From G963708235 sp963708235 (lineage in GTDB: Bacteria > Actinomycetota > Acidimicrobiia > Spongiisociales > UBA5794), in assembly GCA_963708235.1 (NCBI GenBank), contig OY970200.1, forward strand, positions 806,001-870,000: 64,000 bases of DNA, in the 5' to 3' direction. Each line of letters starts with the position of its first letter. Within the stretch, counting starts at the first letter, position 1. Below, piece after piece: positions 33,565 to 42,893 of this stretch. A program made the translations under genes and the position numbers. The notes beneath the pieces were generated by a model that saw only the letters and a list, made by a program, of their open reading frames with translations, searched no databases and was not told the DNA's origin.

Positions 33565-33754
33565 CTCGGCGGATCGTAGACCGTTGTCAGCGAGCCCGCG
33601 GGAAACGTCCGACGGGGCGTCGGGGGAGGACCCGCGCCTGGTCCGCACGGTCCTCACCGCAGCCGTTGACCGATCGCGACGACCGGGCGTGCGGATGGGG
33701 GTCGGCCATGGCGACACGACGGAAAAGAGCCACCGAGAAGCCTTCGCCGGCGAG

Positions 33755-34036
33755 CTACCGGCCCGTCAAGCGGGTTCGGAGGCGATCCCACAGTCCCGGT
33801 GACCGGGGCTGCGTCGCCTTCCACTCGTCCCATGTGGGGAGACGGCCGTCACGACGGGCATCGACGACGCACTCGGTATGGGCGTGGCGTCGCCCCGACG
33901 CCTGACCCTCGGGAGCGATCAGCATGTGTTCCGCCAGCGCCGGGAGCGGCTGGTCACAGAACGGGCAGCGATAAACGGACGCCGTGAGGTTCTGCGCCCG
34001 TCGAAGCGTCCACCATCGGGCCTGTGCGCCTTTCAC
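33755..34036 (-). CDS. Small putative zinc-binding protein
   Basis: This protein of about 93 residues contains YRCPFCDQPLPALAEHM followed by RRHAHTEC, so a Cys-X2-Cys and His/Cys cluster could bind zinc; an Arg-rich tail follows (GLWDRLRTRLTGR). GTG 34036 is a tentative start with a weak ribosome-binding site; the frame is open further upstream but that part looks non-coding. I do not recognise a named family. It may be a nucleic-acid-binding or structural zinc protein. Confidence 0.55.
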   Translation of the reverse strand: MKGAQARWWTLRRAQNLTASVYRCPFCDQPLPALAEHMLIAPEGQASGRRHAHTECVVDARRDGRLPTWDEWKATQPRSPGLWDRLRTRLTGR

Positions 34037-34422
34037 CCCCGCAGCATCGCATGTCGGGGATCGAATCGCCCGTGCTCGATGTCGCCGGCTCGACTGTCCC
34101 GGTCTCGATGCGCTCGGTCCGGTGTGCCCAGGTGCCCGCTCGGAGACGACGGCCATCGCCGAGATCCGAATCCAGACCGCCGACATCCCGAGGTGATCGG
34201 TGGATGTCGGTCGTCCGCTTCCGGTTGAGGCGCCGACCCCTGGCGGCTGAGTGCCGACCGGCCTGGCAGGCGCTGAGTGCACCGTCGCCGACGCGCTGCA
34301 GGCTTCTCGATATCGCCCGGTCGAATGAACGGAATCGCATTGCGGGCAATACTTGGTTTACGACTCGTAGCAGATGTACTACATTTCGTCCGTAGGGCAA
34401 TATCTCGGGTGTGAGGAGCGTC
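34037..34422. other. Divergent intergenic region
   Basis: About 390 bp separate the zinc-protein gene from the ABC operon. The first 280 bp show no convincing gene or repeat on either strand. The last 70 bp are AT-richer and hold the promoter region of the ABC operon, with TTGGTT (from 34354), the dyad described separately, and CAATAT further down. Confidence 0.6.
34374..34384 (+). promoter_or_regulatory. ATGTA-C-TACAT dyad before ABC operon
   Basis: A perfect 11-bp dyad ATGTA-C-TACAT lies 38 bp upstream of the ATPase start, within a promoter-like AT-rich stretch, and is flanked by GTAG (34367) and CTAC (34379-34382). The operon ends with its own XRE regulator, the natural candidate to bind here. 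YtrA-type GntR sites look similar, but no GntR gene is nearby. Confidence 0.5.
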
Positions 34423-35343
34423 ATGGGTGTGGACGAGCTGATGGTGGAGGTCAGTGACCTCCAGATGCGATACGGGACCGTCGATGTGCTCGACGGGGTC
34501 AACTTCTCGGTCACCCGTGGCGAGGTGGTGGTGTTGCTCGGGCCCAACGGCGCCGGCAAGACCACCACCATCGAGATTCTCGAGGGGTTCCGGATGCGGT
34601 CGGCGGGCCAGGTCTCGGTGCTCGGTGTCGATCCCCGCCAGGGCGATGAGGCGTGGCGGGCGCGGGTCGGGGTCGTGCTGCAGTCGTGGCGGGACCATCC
34701 CCGCTGGACGCCCCGGAGTCTGCTCGATCATCTCGGCCGCTACTACCGCCCGTACTCGACGGAGGAGCGACCACGACCGTTCGACGTCGAGGAACTCATC
34801 GTGATGGTCGGACTGGAGGACCACGCCGACCAGAAGATCCGCACCCTCTCCGGTGGGCAGCGGCGGCGTCTCGATGTCGCCGTCGGTGTCATCGGTCGAC
34901 CGGAGCTGCTGTTCCTCGACGAGCCAACCGCCGGCTTCGACCCACAGGCGCGAAGAAGCTTCCACGAGCTGGTCCACCGGCTCACCGATACCGAGGACAC
35001 CACGGTGTTGCTCACCACCCACGATCTCGACGAGGCGGAGAAGTTGGCGGATCGCATTCTGATCCTTGCCCGCGGCGGGATCGTCGCCGACGGAAGCGCC
35101 GATCAGCTCGCCCGCGAGGTGACCCGGGAGGCTCAGGTGAAGTGGAGCAGCAAAGGTGGGCATTTCGTTCACGCCACCGCCGACGCCACCGCCTTCGTCC
35201 GTCAACTGCTCGACCAGGACCCTGACGTCACCGACCTGGAAGTGCGCCGGGCCACCTTGGAGGACACCTACCTCGCCATGGTCCAACAACACGAGGCCGG
35301 TCTGTCCCGTGATCCGAGTGAGCGACTGCTGGAGGTGTCCTGA
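34423..35343 (+). CDS. ABC transporter ATP-binding protein
   Basis: This 306-residue nucleotide-binding subunit has Walker A GPNGAGKTTTIEI at residues about 40-52, the Q-loop VVLQSWRDHPRW, signature LSGGQRRRLDVAVG, Walker B LLFLDEPTAGFDPQ, the switch His in LLTTHDLDEAEKLADRI, and the C-terminal extension RRATLEDTYLAMVQ of exporter-type proteins. ATG 34423 was chosen because GAGGAG lies four bases upstream. The gene overlaps the permease by one base (TGATG). The pair forms an ABC-2 exporter of unknown substrate. Confidence 0.92.
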   Translation: MGVDELMVEVSDLQMRYGTVDVLDGVNFSVTRGEVVVLLGPNGAGKTTTIEILEGFRMRSAGQVSVLGVDPRQGDEAWRARVGVVLQSWRDHPRWTPRSLLDHLGRYYRPYSTEERPRPFDVEELIVMVGLEDHADQKIRTLSGGQRRRLDVAVGVIGRPELLFLDEPTAGFDPQARRSFHELVHRLTDTEDTTVLLTTHDLDEAEKLADRILILARGGIVADGSADQLAREVTREAQVKWSSKGGHFVHATADATAFVRQLLDQDPDVTDLEVRRATLEDTYLAMVQQHEAGLSRDPSERLLEVS

Positions 35344-36197
35344 TGGACCCCAGAGCCAATGCGGTCCGCACCGGGATGGCCCGCGGTTGGACCGAGTTCA
35401 AGCTCAGCATCCGCAGCCCGCAGGATCAGGGCTTCTATCTCTTCACCGCCGTCGTCATCCTCGGGTTCCTCTTGTTCAACCGCAACGATGTGGTCGAGGG
35501 CACGGATCTGCTGTATCCGACGGTGGCGATGCCCAGCATCCTCGGCGGTCTCGTGGCCTTCGGGATGATCATCGGCCCGGCCTACGCCCTGGCGATGGAG
35601 CGCGAGGACGGGACCCTGTTGCGGGCCAAGGCGGTCCCCAACGGGATGTTGGGTCATGTCACCGGCCACGTCGTCAACAACTCGTTGAGCATCGTGCCGT
35701 CGCTGGCGGTGATCCTCATCCCCGGGATGATCCTGTTCGACGGGTTGGTCCCGAGCGGGGCCGAGGGATGGTTCACGCTGGCGTGGGTCACCGTGCTCGG
35801 GATCCTGGCCACCATGCCGATCGGGATCGTCATCGGGTCGTTGGTCCCAGGGGTGCAGAAGGTGGGGACCTGGGGCATGTTGCCGTTCGCCGTCCTGGCC
35901 GGGATCTCCGGAATCTTCTTTCCGATCACCGTGCTTGCGGGATGGATCCAGGCCGTCGCACAGGTCTTTCCGTTGTACTGGCTCGGGCTGGGAATGCGTT
36001 CGGCGTTTCTCCCCGACTCGGCGGCGATGTTCGAAATAGGGGAGTCGTGGCGAACCCTCCAGACCGTGCTCGCCCTCAGCGTCTGGGCGGCGGCCGGTTT
36101 GGCGGTGGCGCCCGCCGTGCTGCGGAGGATGGCGCGCAACCAGTCGGGGTCGCAGGTCGAGGCCGCAAAGGAGCAGGCCATGCAGTGGGTGAAGTGA
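35343..36197 (+). CDS. ABC-2 type transporter permease
   Basis: This 284-residue membrane protein has six predicted helices, including LFTAVVILGFLLF near the start, the LRAKAVPNGMLGHVTGHVVNN coupling segment, and spans around VIGSLVPGVQKVGTWGMLPFAVLAGISGIFFPI. It is the partner of the preceding ATPase, with one base of overlap, and is followed by an overlapping XRE gene. The layout resembles drug or lantibiotic-type exporters; the substrate is not evident. Confidence 0.88.
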   Translation: MDPRANAVRTGMARGWTEFKLSIRSPQDQGFYLFTAVVILGFLLFNRNDVVEGTDLLYPTVAMPSILGGLVAFGMIIGPAYALAMEREDGTLLRAKAVPNGMLGHVTGHVVNNSLSIVPSLAVILIPGMILFDGLVPSGAEGWFTLAWVTVLGILATMPIGIVIGSLVPGVQKVGTWGMLPFAVLAGISGIFFPITVLAGWIQAVAQVFPLYWLGLGMRSAFLPDSAAMFEIGESWRTLQTVLALSVWAAAGLAVAPAVLRRMARNQSGSQVEAAKEQAMQWVK

Positions 36198-36463
36198 GCG
36201 ACTCGGTTCACAACCGGATCGCCATGCTGCGGACCGAACGGGGGATCTCGCGCCGTCAGCTCAGCGAGGCGCTCGGGGTGCACTACCAGACGATCGGGTA
36301 CCTCGAACGCGGCGAGTACCACCCCAGCCTCCATCTCGCCCTCAGCATCGCCCGTTACTTCGAGGTGCCGGTCGAGGTGGTGTTTGCACTCGAGCCCTTC
36401 CCCCGCATCGGTGCCGAACCCGTCACCTCGGTGGGGCGGCATCGGGGATCGGAGAGTGCGTGA
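36194..36463 (+). CDS. Small XRE-family regulator in the ABC operon
   Basis: This 89-residue protein is almost only an HTH_XRE domain: RIAMLRTERGISRRQLSEAL, then GVHYQTIGYLERGEYHPSLH and the helix LALSIARYFEVPVEVVF. The GTG start overlaps the permease stop by 4 bp. Regulators of this compact type commonly sit in ABC or small-membrane-protein operons and repress them. It probably binds the dyad upstream of the operon. Confidence 0.85.
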   Translation: MSDSVHNRIAMLRTERGISRRQLSEALGVHYQTIGYLERGEYHPSLHLALSIARYFEVPVEVVFALEPFPRIGAEPVTSVGRHRGSESA

Positions 36464-36484
36464 CGTCGTCGGTAGAGTGAGACC

Positions 36485-37702
36485 GTGAACAGACCGGACA
36501 AGGACGACCCCGACAGCCTGGCGTTCCTGACCAAGGCGGTTCATGCGGGGAACGCCGTCGACGCCGGTTCCGGCGCCATCCGCACCCCGATCGTGATGGC
36601 CAACTCCTACGCCCTTCCCGAGGATCCCTCCGGGGTCAACTGGTCTGGCGTGGACGTTCCGCTGTACACCCGCAACTCGGGGACCAATCAGCAGGGTCTG
36701 CAGTCCAAGCTCGCCGCCCTCGAAGGTGGCGAGGAGGCGGTGGTGCTCGCCTCCGGTGTCGCCGCCCTCCACGGGGTCTTCTTCACCCATCTCCGCAGCG
36801 GCGACCATGTGGTGGTGTCCGATGTCAGCTACGAAGCGACGTGGCGACTGTTCAGCGAACTGCTCCCCGGCAAGTACGGGATCGAGGCCAGCTTCGTCGA
36901 TACCGCCGATCCCGGTGCGGTGACGGCGGCCTTCCGGCCGCAGACCCGGATGGTGGTCACCGAGGCCATCGCCAACCCCACCACCAAGGTCACCGACATC
37001 GCCGCCCTCGCCGGGATCGCCCACGAAGCGGGGGCGTTGCTCGTCGTCGACTCCACCTTCACCCCGCCACCGCTGTACCGGCCGTTGGCTGACGGCGCCG
37101 ACCTCGTGGTGCATTCGCTCACCAAGTACATCAACGGGCACGGTGATGCCATGGGTGGCGCCGTGATCGGGAGCCGCCAGTTGGTCCATCCGATCAAGGA
37201 GGACGCCATGGTCGATGTGGGTGGTGTCATCTCCCCGTTCAACGCCTGGCTGATCACCCGCGGCTCAGTCACGCTCCCACTCCGGCTCCGGCAGCACATG
37301 GCCAGCGCACAACGGGTCGCCGATTTCCTCGGTGGGCACCCGAGGATCGCCTACGTCGCCTACCCGGGACTTGCGTCGCACCCGCAACATGAGCTTGCCA
37401 CCCGCCAGTTCAGCGGGGGATACGGTGGGATGATGGCGTTTGCGGTGGATGGCGACTCCGACGCCCAGAACCGTTTCGTCGCCAATCTGAGGGTGATCAC
37501 CTCGGCGGTGTCGCTCGGTCACGACGAGTCGCTCATCGTCCACGTCGGTTCCAGCGGACCTCGGGTTGCGCGGTATCCCGTCGAGTTCAAGCGCTGGGGG
37601 CACCTCCGCTTCTCCATCGGGCTCGAGGACCCCGAAGACCTCGTCGCCGATCTCGATGCAGCCCTCGACGCCACCTTCCCGCAGTTGGAGAATGCACCGT
37701 GA
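36485..37702 (+). CDS. Trans-sulfuration PLP enzyme (cystathionine gamma-synthase/lyase type)
   Basis: This 405-residue fold-type I PLP enzyme acts on the gamma-carbon of sulfur amino acids or their activated precursors. It shows TRNSGTNQQGLQSKLAALEGGEEAVVLASGVAAL in parts (active-site Tyr/Arg region), DVSYEATWRL, LLVVDSTFTPPPLYRPLADGADLVVHS and the PLP Lys in LTKYINGHGDAMGGAV. The specificity (cystathionine gamma-synthase, gamma-lyase or methionine gamma-lyase) cannot be fixed by reading. GTG 36485 is taken. The DUF1697 gene overlaps its stop by 4 bp. Confidence 0.85.
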   Translation: MNRPDKDDPDSLAFLTKAVHAGNAVDAGSGAIRTPIVMANSYALPEDPSGVNWSGVDVPLYTRNSGTNQQGLQSKLAALEGGEEAVVLASGVAALHGVFFTHLRSGDHVVVSDVSYEATWRLFSELLPGKYGIEASFVDTADPGAVTAAFRPQTRMVVTEAIANPTTKVTDIAALAGIAHEAGALLVVDSTFTPPPLYRPLADGADLVVHSLTKYINGHGDAMGGAVIGSRQLVHPIKEDAMVDVGGVISPFNAWLITRGSVTLPLRLRQHMASAQRVADFLGGHPRIAYVAYPGLASHPQHELATRQFSGGYGGMMAFAVDGDSDAQNRFVANLRVITSAVSLGHDESLIVHVGSSGPRVARYPVEFKRWGHLRFSIGLEDPEDLVADLDAALDATFPQLENAP

Positions 37703-38256
37703 GTACCGGTCCCGGTGTACCGACCGTGATGGTGGCGCTGCTGCGCGGGATCAATGTCGGCGGGAAGAATCGTCTGCCCATGGCCACGCTACGTGAGATC
37801 GCACATGGTTGCGGGTACGACGACGTCCGCACCTACATCCAGAGCGGCAACCTCGTGCTGCGGTCCACCGAGAGCCCGCAGCGGGTCTCCGAACGGCTCC
37901 GGGCGGCGATCACCGACGCCACCGGGCTCACCCCGGCGGTGATGATCCGGACCAGAGCCGAGATGCAGACGGTGGTGGATGGGAATCCGTACCTCGCCCG
38001 GAGTGACGATCCCACCCATCACCACGTGGTCTTTGGTGACCATGGACTGGAGGATGCGCTCACCGAGTTCGATCCCGACCGATACGCCCCCGAGTCGGCA
38101 ACGGCGGTGGGTCGTGACGTCTATCTGTTCCTGCCCGACGGCATGGGCCGGAGCAAGCTTGCCGTGGATGTGGGACGTCGCAAGAGCCTGGAGGGTACCG
38201 CCCGCAACTGGCGCACCGTCACCACCCTGCTCGCCATGTGCGACGAACTCGACTGA
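37699..38256 (+). CDS. DUF1697-family protein
   Basis: This 185-residue cytoplasmic protein belongs to DUF1697: VALLRGINVGGKNRLPMATLREIAHGCGYDDVRTYIQSGNLVLRS (in consecutive strands) is the signature, followed by the IRTRAEMQTVVDGNPY segment and a C-terminal KSLEGTARNWRTVTTLLAM. The function is unknown. Its GTG overlaps the stop of the trans-sulfuration gene, so the two genes are coupled. It is convergent with the MscS-type gene. Confidence 0.9.
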   Translation: MSTGPGVPTVMVALLRGINVGGKNRLPMATLREIAHGCGYDDVRTYIQSGNLVLRSTESPQRVSERLRAAITDATGLTPAVMIRTRAEMQTVVDGNPYLARSDDPTHHHVVFGDHGLEDALTEFDPDRYAPESATAVGRDVYLFLPDGMGRSKLAVDVGRRKSLEGTARNWRTVTTLLAMCDELD

Positions 38257-38277
38257 CCCGCAGCTGATTGGCGCCGG

Positions 38278-39423
38278 TCAGCGGTCGGTGTGTGGTTCGG
38301 CGACCGGAGATTCGGTGTGTCCGTCGGACGTGGCGTGAGCGCCCTCCTCGGCAGCCGCCTTGCCCGACGCCGCACTGGGTGCGGCGAGGTCACGCAGCGC
38401 CGGGGAGGCGGGTGCGTCCGGGTCGTCGCTACGGACCCAGACGGTTCGCTGGGGGAAGGGGATCTCGATGTGGGCGGCGTCGAGGGCCAGCTTGAGTCGG
38501 CGCCGCAACTCCCTGGAGATTGCCCACTGCTCGCCGGGGAGGGTCTTGATGACCAGACGGATCAGCACCGCATCGGCACTCAGGCTCTCCACCCCCCAGA
38601 TCTCGGGGGCGGCGAGGAACAGGTCGCGGTAGTCGTCCTCCTCCGCCATCTCGTCGGCGACCGCCTTGATGACCTCGGCCGCCTGGTCGACGTCGGTGCC
38701 ATACGACACACCGACATCCAGCAGCGCCCGCGACCACTCCTGGCTCATGTTGCCCACGAACCGGATGTCACCGTTGGGGATATGCCACAACGTGCCGGTG
38801 ACGTCACGGAGTTTGGTGGTTCGCAGGCTGACGCGCTCCACGACACCGGTGGCCTCGCCGACATTGACCACATCGCCGACCCCGTACTGATCCTCGACCA
38901 GCATGAACATCCCCGAGATGAAGTCCTTGACCAGATCCTGGGCACCGAAGCCGAGGGCGATCCCGAGGATCCCGGCGCCGGCGAGGAAGGGGGCGAGGCT
39001 GATCCCGAAGGTCGAGCCGAGGATGGTCAGGATGGCGATGGTCCACACCACGACACCGAGGATGCTGCTGAACACGGCTCCCATCGCCTCGGCCCGCTGG
39101 GTGCGCCGGGTGGATACCGGACGCCCGGCGTCGTCACCGAACGACAGTCCGAGCCCCTTGTCGGAGCCCGACCTCTTGGCGCGGTTGAGCACACTGCGTC
39201 CGAGCCGGCGCAACAACCTCAGGGTGATCCAGGCGAGGCCGAAGATCAGGAAGATCTGCAGCACCGGCTCGACGATCAGGTCGAGCAGTTTGGCCACGGC
39301 GGCGTCGGGGTCGAGACCGAAGAGATCGGTGAGATAGTCGGAGAACGGGCGTTGTGTCTCCGTGATCTCGATCGAAGGTGGGACCGTGGTCTCGGTTGGT
39401 TCGGCAAGACGCATGGATGGCAC
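38278..39423 (-). CDS. Mechanosensitive ion channel, MscS family
   Basis: This 381-residue membrane protein opens under membrane tension to release solutes. There is an N-terminal helix (LQIFLIFGLAWITLRLL), a second span (FSSILGVVVWTIAILTILGSTF) and the pore-lining helix TM3 (LAGAGILGIALGFGAQDLVKDFISGMFMLVEDQYGVGD in parts), followed by the beta domain with VERVSLRTTKLRDVTGTLWHIPNGDI. The alpha/beta vestibule and a disordered tail come last. GTG 39423 has GGAG upstream. The extra-long cytoplasmic linker between helices 1 and 2 carries KRSGSDKGLG. Confidence 0.9.
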   Translation of the reverse strand: MPSMRLAEPTETTVPPSIEITETQRPFSDYLTDLFGLDPDAAVAKLLDLIVEPVLQIFLIFGLAWITLRLLRRLGRSVLNRAKRSGSDKGLGLSFGDDAGRPVSTRRTQRAEAMGAVFSSILGVVVWTIAILTILGSTFGISLAPFLAGAGILGIALGFGAQDLVKDFISGMFMLVEDQYGVGDVVNVGEATGVVERVSLRTTKLRDVTGTLWHIPNGDIRFVGNMSQEWSRALLDVGVSYGTDVDQAAEVIKAVADEMAEEDDYRDLFLAAPEIWGVESLSADAVLIRLVIKTLPGEQWAISRELRRRLKLALDAAHIEIPFPQRTVWVRSDDPDAPASPALRDLAAPSAASGKAAAEEGAHATSDGHTESPVAEPHTDR

Positions 39424-39694
39424 GCGGCGCTCCGGTCAGGTTGTCGGCAACGCTGCGAGGCTAGTGACCTGCGTCGCAAGTCATGCGTCGATTCCGACGG
39501 CCCTCGACGCCCTGGCAGCGTCCTCGTCCTCGACGTATCCACTGAGATGCCTTCGTCTGCGTCCTTGCCAGGAACGCCGGGACCTCGGCGAAATACGCCA
39601 CGAACTCACGACGCAGGACACTCGTCCCGCTTCCCTCTGGACCATGTTCACCGGGGACCAGGGCAGCGTCGCGGGTGGTGGCGACCCCACGTTG

Positions 39695-40864
39695 TCAGCC
39701 CGGGGAGGCGGTGAGGCGTTCGAGGGACCCGCCGTCAGGCCGTACCGTCCAGGTTTCGGTCTCGACGGCGAAGGTTTCGGTTCCGGGGGACCAGTTGCTC
39801 TCCCGGACCGGCTCGACGATCCCCGGCTGGTCGCCCACCGGGATGAAGCCTCCTGGAACGAGCAGCCCGGGTACGTCGTCGATCCGGACGAAGATGGCGG
39901 CGAGGCTCTCGAGTCCGGCCATGTCCACCACGGCGAGTGTGGCGAGATCGACCCGGCTCACCATCCGATCGCCGGTGAGGTAGAGGTCGTCGCCGTCGAC
40001 CAGACCGGAGATGGTGCGGTGGCTCAACCCTGCCACCGGGTCGGTGGTGACGGTGCCGGTCGTCGTATCGAATCGCACCATCGGGGCGTTGGGTGTGGGC
40101 GGGGCCACCCATACCGCCCCCGGTGAGGTGAACAACGCTCGCGGGTTGCTGGTGCGCAGCACGGTGACCGCTGACATCGTGTCGCTGGTGACACCCACCT
40201 CGGCGAGGGCCCCTCGTGGATCGAGCACCCAGACCGAGTCGCCGGCGACGACGGCGGCAACCCCGTCGATGCGACGGCCGGACAGGCGGGCGGTCCCGAG
40301 GTCCTCAGGAGCGACCGTCGGAATCTCCGCCACGATGGTGCCATCCGTGCGATCGAGTCGGGTCAAGGTGCCCTCTCCGGTGACCCAGACCCCTTCGCCC
40401 CCGGCGGTGATCGAGGTTCCGGCAGTGGGGAGGACCGTCTCGGTGACCAGCGCACCGGTCTCATCGAGCGAGATCACCAGGTTCTGCACTGGTCGGCCGT
40501 CCAGACCGATGACGTCCAGGGGTCTCACCAGCACCCAGAACCGGCCATCGCTCCAGGAGGCGGCGACCGCCTCCATCTGGTCGGGAATGGCGACCGACTG
40601 GTCGGGTGCCGTCGCCTCGTCTGGCGACGTTGTCGTCCCGGTGGTGCCGGTGATCACCCCATCGGGGCCCTCGCCGGCGGTTCCCATCCACAAGACGGTC
40701 CCGATCCCCAGGGCCAGGATCAGCGCCACCACTCCGGGAACCCAGGGCGGCGGCGATGTGGACCCCGACCCGGTGACGTTACCGGTGCCGGCATCGGTGG
40801 GTTCCACGATGTGGACCGGTCGCTCGTCCGGCGTCGACCCCGGGGACGAGGTCTCGTCAACCAT
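39695..40864 (-). CDS. Membrane-anchored propeller-like protein, unknown function
   Basis: This 389-residue protein has a disordered N-terminus, one transmembrane helix (WVPGVVALILALGIGTVLWM, at about residues 41-60), a Thr/Gly-rich stalk (GVITGTTGTTTSP), and an extracytoplasmic domain of repeated short beta blades such as EGVWVTGEGTLTRLDRTDG, DSVWVLDPRGALAEVG and DDLYLTGDRMVSRVDLATL. The pattern resembles PQQ/NHL-like propellers without clear ligands. It may be a cell-surface sensor or scaffold. ATG 40864 is tentative. Confidence 0.65.
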   Translation of the reverse strand: MVDETSSPGSTPDERPVHIVEPTDAGTGNVTGSGSTSPPPWVPGVVALILALGIGTVLWMGTAGEGPDGVITGTTGTTTSPDEATAPDQSVAIPDQMEAVAASWSDGRFWVLVRPLDVIGLDGRPVQNLVISLDETGALVTETVLPTAGTSITAGGEGVWVTGEGTLTRLDRTDGTIVAEIPTVAPEDLGTARLSGRRIDGVAAVVAGDSVWVLDPRGALAEVGVTSDTMSAVTVLRTSNPRALFTSPGAVWVAPPTPNAPMVRFDTTTGTVTTDPVAGLSHRTISGLVDGDDLYLTGDRMVSRVDLATLAVVDMAGLESLAAIFVRIDDVPGLLVPGGFIPVGDQPGIVEPVRESNWSPGTETFAVETETWTVRPDGGSLERLTASPG

Positions 40865-41129
40865 CGAACATCGCCGTGGGGCGTCCGCATCCCGCACTGC
40901 ACCCCGGTGGTAGGTGCGGCATCGCCGAGTGGGTGGTGACGTTCATGGAGTCCCCTGATCAGCGACCTGGGCTTCCAGCATCGGTCCGGTGTGTCTGCTG
41001 CAGTTCGGTCTCGTGGGCCGGCTCCGTCATAGGTACCACGACGGCCCCGGCCCGGCCTAGATCTCGGCGCGCTCCGTTCCGACCGGCGGACGCTCGGCAG
41101 TTGGTGGTGCGGTCCCCGGGGGGTGATCG

Positions 41130-41629
41130 GGATCAGTCTGGTGAAGGTGGTGGCGGCTCCGCCGATCAGCGGCCCGGCCGCGACGGCGATTGCCCCTGCC
41201 GACGCCACCAGGCCGTAGGCGCGGGGCCGGTCGACCGCGGCGAAGTTGGAGGCCACCAGACCGACCACGGCGGGCATGATCAGCGCCGCCCCGATCCCTT
41301 CCAGGAAGGACCAGCCGATGATCAGCACCGTGAGGTTCGGGGCCAGCGCCGTCGTAAGCGAGCCCGCCGCATAGATCACACAACCGATCGAGAACGCGGT
41401 GCGTCTCCCGATCAGGCTGGCCGATCTTGCCGCCGGTGATCATCATCGTCGCCATCACCAACGTGTACAGGGTGATCGCCGTCTGGATACCGGTGACGGT
41501 CGTCCCGAGGTCGGCGGCGACCTGGGCGATCGACACGTTCATCACCGAGCTGTCGAGCGTCATCAGGAACTGCGCCGCCGCCAACGTGAGGAGAACGGCC
41601 GATGTTCCCTGCTTCACGTTGGTCGCCAT
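41130..41629 (-). pseudogene. MFS transporter remnant, frameshifted and truncated
   Basis: Read from ATG 41629, the sequence encodes the start of a DHA2-type MFS transporter (LLTLAAAQFLMTLDSSVMNV, then TLVMATMMITGGKIG). At about 41418-41421 one extra base shifts the frame; the family sequence resumes as SLIGRRTAFSIGCVIYAAGS and continues through AVAAGPLIGGAATTFTRLIP. It stops matching MFS near 41140, after about 165 residues or about five helices, and the remaining two-thirds of the transporter are absent. The gene is thus broken twice and should be non-functional. Confidence 0.8.
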
Positions 41630-41888
41630 CGGCGCAGACTAACCGGGCGGTTCTCACCGCGAAGAGGAAATGGACGACATTGACGGCCGGCGGCGCCCGG
41701 TCTCGATATGATCCGGCGAGGAAGACCACGCCGGGTCAGGTGAGGTCGTCGCTGCCCGGTCCTCAGGCGCCGGGGCTGCGCCCGCCCGCACGGATTGTCG
41801 GTGTCTCGGGGAGGGGGGCCTGTAGCAGAAGCGGGTGGATGGGTCGTCGCCGATGCGACGGGAACGCTCGGCAGATCGGAGTGCTCGG

Positions 41889-42804
41889 ATGAGGGTGGTG
41901 ATCGCACTCGGCGGTAACGCGCTGTTGCAGCGCGGCGAACCGATGACCGCCGAGGCCCAGCGCGCCAACGTCCGTGTCGCCGCCCCGGCCCTGGCCGCGG
42001 TGGCGCTGCAACACCAGTTGGTGTTGTCACACGGCAACGGGCCCCAGGTGGGGCTGCTGGCGCTCCAGGCGGCGGCGTATCAGGATGTCGAGCCGTACCC
42101 GTTGGACATCCTGGGTGCGCAGACCGAGGGAATGATCGGCTACGTCCTCGAACAGGAGCTGGGCAACATCCTGCCCTTCGAGGTCCCGTTCGCCACGCTG
42201 CTGACCATGATCGAGGTCGACCCAGCAGACCCCGCATTCGACAAGCCCACCAAGTATGTCGGACCGGTGTACGACCAGGCCGAAGCCGAGGCGCTGTCCG
42301 CCGAGAAGGGCTGGGATGTCGCCCCCGACGGCGACCGCTGGCGCCGGGTGGTTCCCTCCCCGGAGCCGAAGCGGATCTTCGCCATCCGCCCGATCCGTTG
42401 GCTGCTCGATCAGGATGTGGTTGTGATCTGCGCCGGTGGCGGCGGGATTCCGACGATGTACGCCGCCGACGCCGAGCGCACCCTGGTGGGTGTCGAAGCG
42501 GTGATCGACAAGGACCTCGCATCCGAATTGCTGGCACGCGAGGTGAACGCCAACCTCTTTGTCATGGTGACCGATGTCGACGGGGTCTACCTCAACTGGG
42601 GAACGCTCGATCAACGCCGCCTCGAGTCGGTCACCCCCGAGGAACTGCGCGAAGCTCGACTTCGCCGCCGGGTCGATGGGACCCAAGGTCGAAGCTGCCG
42701 CCCGCTTCGTCGAACGCACCGGAATGCGAGCCGCCATCGGCAGTCTCCACGACATCATCGACATCGTCGAAGGAAGCGCCGGTACCCAGGTGACTCCTAT
42801 CTGA
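41889..42804 (+). pseudogene. arcC: Carbamate kinase with one-base frame break
   Basis: From ATG 41889 (GGAG upstream) the frame encodes MRVVIALGGNALLQRGEP, LSHGNGPQVGLLALQAAAYQ, VVICAGGGGIPTMY and VIDKDLASELLAREVNANLF, all typical of carbamate kinase, which makes ATP from carbamoyl phosphate and ADP. After EELR (near 42650) the frame is lost; the next frame continues as KLDFAAGSMGPKVEAAARFV to TQVTPI and stops at 42804. The span is 305 codons plus one base, so a single inserted base explains it. Without it the 304-residue protein would be full length. It may be an assembly error rather than decay. Confidence 0.85.
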
Positions 42805-42893
42805 GGATCGGCCCTCCGCCGCTGGCGGCATCGACGCACCGAGTTCGTCGATCGACACCGGTACCGGAAAGCGGGCCGGTACGCTGGCGAACG

